DNA from: Nitrosopumilaceae archaeon | GTDB taxonomy: Archaea > Thermoproteota > Nitrososphaeria > Nitrososphaerales > Nitrosopumilaceae | Direction: 5' to 3' | Length of the DNA: 7,310 bases | NCBI GenBank assembly: GCA_007571225.1 | Contig: RKRU01000053.1 | Span: 1-7,310 of the forward strand | Shown here: positions 5,742 to 7,310 of the stretch, one piece after another | Layout of the letters: each line of letters opens with the position of its first letter | Position numbering within the stretch: position 1 is the first letter of the stretch | Translations under genes and position numbers: made by a program | Notes under the pieces: generated by a model | Databases searched by the model: none | The model's input: only the letters and a program-made list of their open reading frames with translations | Told to the model about the DNA's origin: nothing

Positions 5742-6269
5742 ATGAAAGGAAAAAGATCCCGACGAATTCCGATAGGCGACGAATTTTTGCACGACTACAA
5801 GGTGTCGGACCTGCAAAGAATGCACAAGGAGGAGACCAATCCTAAGGCCAAGATCCGGCTGTTGATATACATACAGAGAAAGCGAAACATGGCAATATTC
5901 GAGATTGCCGAAATGTTCAATATATCGTTTAGGACAACACAAGAATGGCTCCTCAACGCCGCTAGGCGCGGCATAGATGCAAGGTACAACAGAAAGCCAA
6001 CTGGTGTCCCGGCCAAGCTGAATAAGAAGCAGATGGACCAGCTCAAGGCAGACATTGCGGCCGGATCCCACAGTTGTGGGTTCCAGTCTGAGTCGTGGAC
6101 ATCAAAGATGGTGGTTGTTCACATCAAAAACAGATTTGGTGTGGAGTATGCACCCACCAGCATCCCCCGCATACTGAACAGACTGGGTTTCTCATACAGG
6201 AAACGTACAGCAGGGCATTCAAAGACGACCGACGAACCCAGATTGGGCCAGACAACGAATCAAAACTGA
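5742..6269 (+). CDS. IS630-type helix-turn-helix protein lacking the DDE catalytic domain
   Basis: Resembles the DNA-binding N-terminal half of IS630/Tc1-mariner transposases. Of 175 residues, a basic N-terminus (MKGKRSRRIPIG) leads into a first HTH at about 33-75 (AIFEIAEMFNISFRTTQEWLLNA), then RRGIDARYNRKPTGVPAKLNKKQMDQL, and a second winged-HTH at about 95-155 (WTSKMVVVHIKNRFGVEY, then ILNRLGFSYRKR). A full transposase would continue with about 180 residues carrying the DDE triad. Here the frame stops after a short polar tail, and no DDE-like sequence is seen in other frames downstream. I could not see convincing inverted repeats. It may be a truncated insertion-sequence remnant or a domesticated DNA-binding protein. 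The intact frame and a well-placed TTTAAA box favour expression. Confidence 0.75.
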   Translation: MKGKRSRRIPIGDEFLHDYKVSDLQRMHKEETNPKAKIRLLIYIQRKRNMAIFEIAEMFNISFRTTQEWLLNAARRGIDARYNRKPTGVPAKLNKKQMDQLKADIAAGSHSCGFQSESWTSKMVVVHIKNRFGVEYAPTSIPRILNRLGFSYRKRTAGHSKTTDEPRLGQTTNQN

Positions 6270-6364
6270 TGTACATGCCTAGCGGCAGTTGGCAAACGGC
6301 GGCCGCCTGTTCTGTAGCCGTCTCCTGACATTGTAACCGTCCACACGACTGGTGTTAGGTGTGT

Positions 6365-6472
6365 TTACTGTTTGGGTCCCCCGTAAGAGATTAACACCGT
6401 CTCCCCACCCTCCTCAATACCATTTAGATTCAACATAAATGATCTGCGGAATTTGCATCCGGGATCAGTCAT
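6365..6472 (-). CDS. Possible 35-aa small protein
   Basis: A short complete frame, ATG to TAA. It begins MTDPGCKFRRSF and continues with a compact stretch that includes GIEEGGETVLISYGGPKQ. The alternation of Gly turns with VLISY looks like a two-stranded hairpin; the single Cys and the FRR cluster near the N-terminus are notable. An in-frame internal ATG at 6436 would give 23 residues. TTATAA at 6499-6504 is centred about 29 nt upstream, so a start site would fall 3-4 nt before the ATG. It is convergent with the IS630-type gene and divergent from rpl2. I know no family for it; short ORFs arise by chance, so this is a candidate only. Confidence 0.35.
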   Translation of the reverse strand: MTDPGCKFRRSFMLNLNGIEEGGETVLISYGGPKQ

Positions 6473-6498
6473 TTGGGACCTAGACGGTGGCTAGGTGC

Positions 6499-6504
6499 TT
6501 ATAA
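6499..6504. promoter_or_regulatory. Palindromic TTATAA box between the small ORF and rpl2
   Basis: TTATAA reads the same on both strands. On the minus strand it is about 29 nt before ATG 6472. On the plus strand it would start a transcript near 6528, giving rpl2 a leader of about 45 nt. Orientation cannot be settled without knowing the BRE or mapped transcripts. Confidence 0.4.
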
Positions 6505-6538
6505 AGGGGGCAGCCTCCTACTTTGTACCAATCATAAA

Positions 6539-6546
6539 CTTAAAAT
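6539..6546 (+). promoter_or_regulatory. Candidate TATA box proximal to rpl2
   Basis: CTTAAAAT is centred about 30 nt upstream of the TTG at 6573, consistent with a leader of only a few bases. It is an alternative to the TTATAA at 6499-6504. Confidence 0.4.
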
Positions 6547-6572
6547 CCCTTTCTACAACTGCAACGATCACA

Positions 6573-7307
6573 TTGGGAAAAAGACCGTTAGTAAGACGAC
6601 GTGGCCGAGGGGGAAACCAGTTCAGGGCCTCCTTTGCCGGAAAAGTAGGGTCAAAGGCGATCTATCCTAGATTTGCGCTGTCAGAACAGCATGCAGGCAA
6701 GGTGATTGACCTTGTGCATGAGAGCGGCCGCGATGCACCACTATCCAAGATCAGGTTTGAGGACGGCTCCATATCCTTTGTTCCGGCCGTGTTAGGCACG
6801 ACTGTGGGAACCGTACTACAGTTTGGTCTAAAATCCGATATAACCGATGGCAATGTCATAAGCGTCCAAAACATACCGGACGGCACGCTCGTATGCAACA
6901 TAGAGAAACATTTTGGCGACGGAGGGGCAATAGTAAAAGCCGCAGGAACAAACGCAACCATCTTCTCCCACGGAGACGAGGGGGTCACGGTCAAGCTTCC
7001 TTCCGGCAAGTTTACCACATTGAATCCAAAGAACAGGGCCATGATAGGCACGCTTGCAGGCGGCGGCGTAAGCGAGAGGCCGTTTATGAGTGCCGGCGGC
7101 AAGTGGCGAAAGTTCCGTTCCAAGGGCAAAAAATATCCCATAGTTCGCGGTGTGGCCCAGGCCGCATATGTACACCCGCACGGAGGTGGAAGACACCAAC
7201 ACGTGGGTCAGAGTTCAACTGTATCACGTGACGCGCCTCCGGGAGCCAAGGTGGGTAGCATCGCGGCAAGAAAGACCGGCAGAGCAAGAATAAAGGTAAG
7301 ACGATAA
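6573..7307 (+). CDS. rpl2: 50S ribosomal protein L2 (uL2)
   Basis: Large-subunit protein next to the peptidyl-transferase centre, needed for subunit association. The 244 residues equal the archaeal/eukaryotic L2 length. The N-terminus (GKRPLVRRRGRGGNQFRAS) is the archaeal form, so I place the start at TTG 6573; the 26 codons open upstream to 6495 do not look like L2. The OB-fold and SH3-like domains span about 35-150 (GRDAPLSKIRFEDG, IPDGTLVCNIE). The C-terminal globular and extended part includes NPKNRAMIGTLAGGG, RPFMSAGGKWRK, the conserved HPHGGG (201-206), RHQHVGQSSTVSRDAPPG and GSIAARKTGRAR. The segment before HPHGGG reads VAQAAYV, where most L2 proteins have VAMN(P/A)VD. In the canonical archaeal S10 cluster rpl23 lies just upstream; here it is absent. 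The next gene lies beyond the window. Confidence 0.97.
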   Translation: MGKRPLVRRRGRGGNQFRASFAGKVGSKAIYPRFALSEQHAGKVIDLVHESGRDAPLSKIRFEDGSISFVPAVLGTTVGTVLQFGLKSDITDGNVISVQNIPDGTLVCNIEKHFGDGGAIVKAAGTNATIFSHGDEGVTVKLPSGKFTTLNPKNRAMIGTLAGGGVSERPFMSAGGKWRKFRSKGKKYPIVRGVAQAAYVHPHGGGRHQHVGQSSTVSRDAPPGAKVGSIAARKTGRARIKVRR

Positions 7308-7310
7308 GAA

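Larger units (their letters stand above)
6270..6572. other. 303-nt region between the IS630-type gene and rpl2
   Basis: No large gene lies here. It contains a 10-bp palindrome GGCGGCCGCC (6298-6307) soon after the IS630-type stop, a 35-codon minus-strand ORF (6365-6472), and two TATA-like elements before rpl2. I saw no tRNA T-loop motif, no trace of an L23 gene and no recognisable transposase C-terminus. Confidence 0.5.

Noticed and set aside
6298..6307. GGCGGCCGCC palindrome as a terminator
   Set aside because: A perfect palindrome has no loop and no T-tract follows, so it is not a convincing terminator.
6095..6328. Plus-strand frame as a frameshifted continuation of the IS630-type transposase
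   Set aside because: Its translation shows no DDE-like motifs and mostly overlaps the HTH coding sequence, so programmed frameshifting is not supported.
6265..6330. Possible C/D box sRNA (TGATGTA ... CTGA)
   Set aside because: The C box is imperfect and no C'/D' pair at the usual spacing was seen.
5720..6440. Imperfect direct repeat TAGATTTCAAAACATA / TAGATTCAACATA flanking the IS630-type gene
   Set aside because: Short, AT-rich and gapped; direct repeats of this kind are not IS630 ends and chance is likely.
6495..6572. 26-codon N-terminal extension of L2
   Set aside because: Archaeal L2 begins with GKR.L..RRGRGG; the extension covers two TATA-like boxes and is best read as promoter DNA.

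Overview
The window looks like the chromosome of an archaeon, most probably a nitrososphaerote/thaumarchaeote (marine group I.1a or sponge-symbiont type). The evidence is an archaeal pelota, an archaeal-type ribosomal protein L2, an archaeal SRP RNA with the SRP19-type helix 6, an NcsA/TtuA-type tRNA thiolase with two zinc-binding modules, heavy use of AGG/AGA and ATA codons, and TATA-like boxes about 26-32 nt upstream of start codons with almost no leader. Base composition is near 50% GC by eye. The genus cannot be fixed from sequence reading alone.

Layout, left to right. (1) 1-84: a short end piece and a candidate promoter. (2) 85-483 (+): unrecognised small protein. (3) 541-1626 (+): pelota/Dom34, ribosome rescue. 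(4) 1665-2033 (-): CutA1, convergent with pelota. (5) A 42-bp divergent promoter region, then 2076-3272 (+): membrane site-2-type M50 protease with a PDZ domain. Its stop overlaps the start (ATGA) of 3269-4357 (+), a PP-loop tRNA 2-thiouridine synthetase carrying a seven-copy AGT microsatellite. (6) 4390-4705 (+): SRP 7S RNA gene with its own TATA box. (7) 4726-5076 (+): small conserved-looking protein, possibly DUF5655-like, whose candidate TATA box sits at the SRP RNA 3' end. (8) A hexanucleotide repeat, then 5167-5448 (-): acylphosphatase. (9) An accessory-looking stretch from 5461 to 6572 that holds a weak minus-strand ORF, a stand-alone IS630-type DNA-binding protein without a DDE domain (5742-6269), and a 35-codon minus-strand ORF (6365-6472) with a plausible promoter. 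(10) 6573-7307 (+): complete ribosomal protein L2, starting with TTG and ending 3 bases before the window edge.

Most of the window is translation and protein-quality housekeeping: ribosome rescue (pelota), wobble-base thiolation, protein targeting (SRP RNA) and the ribosome (L2), plus a regulated-intramembrane protease. I see no CRISPR array, rRNA, tRNA or intact transposon. The items most worth a second look are the 35-aa ORF, the orphan IS630-type DNA-binding protein with an apparently functional leaderless promoter, the altered motif before the conserved His of L2, and the serine-repeat linker in the tRNA thiolase.
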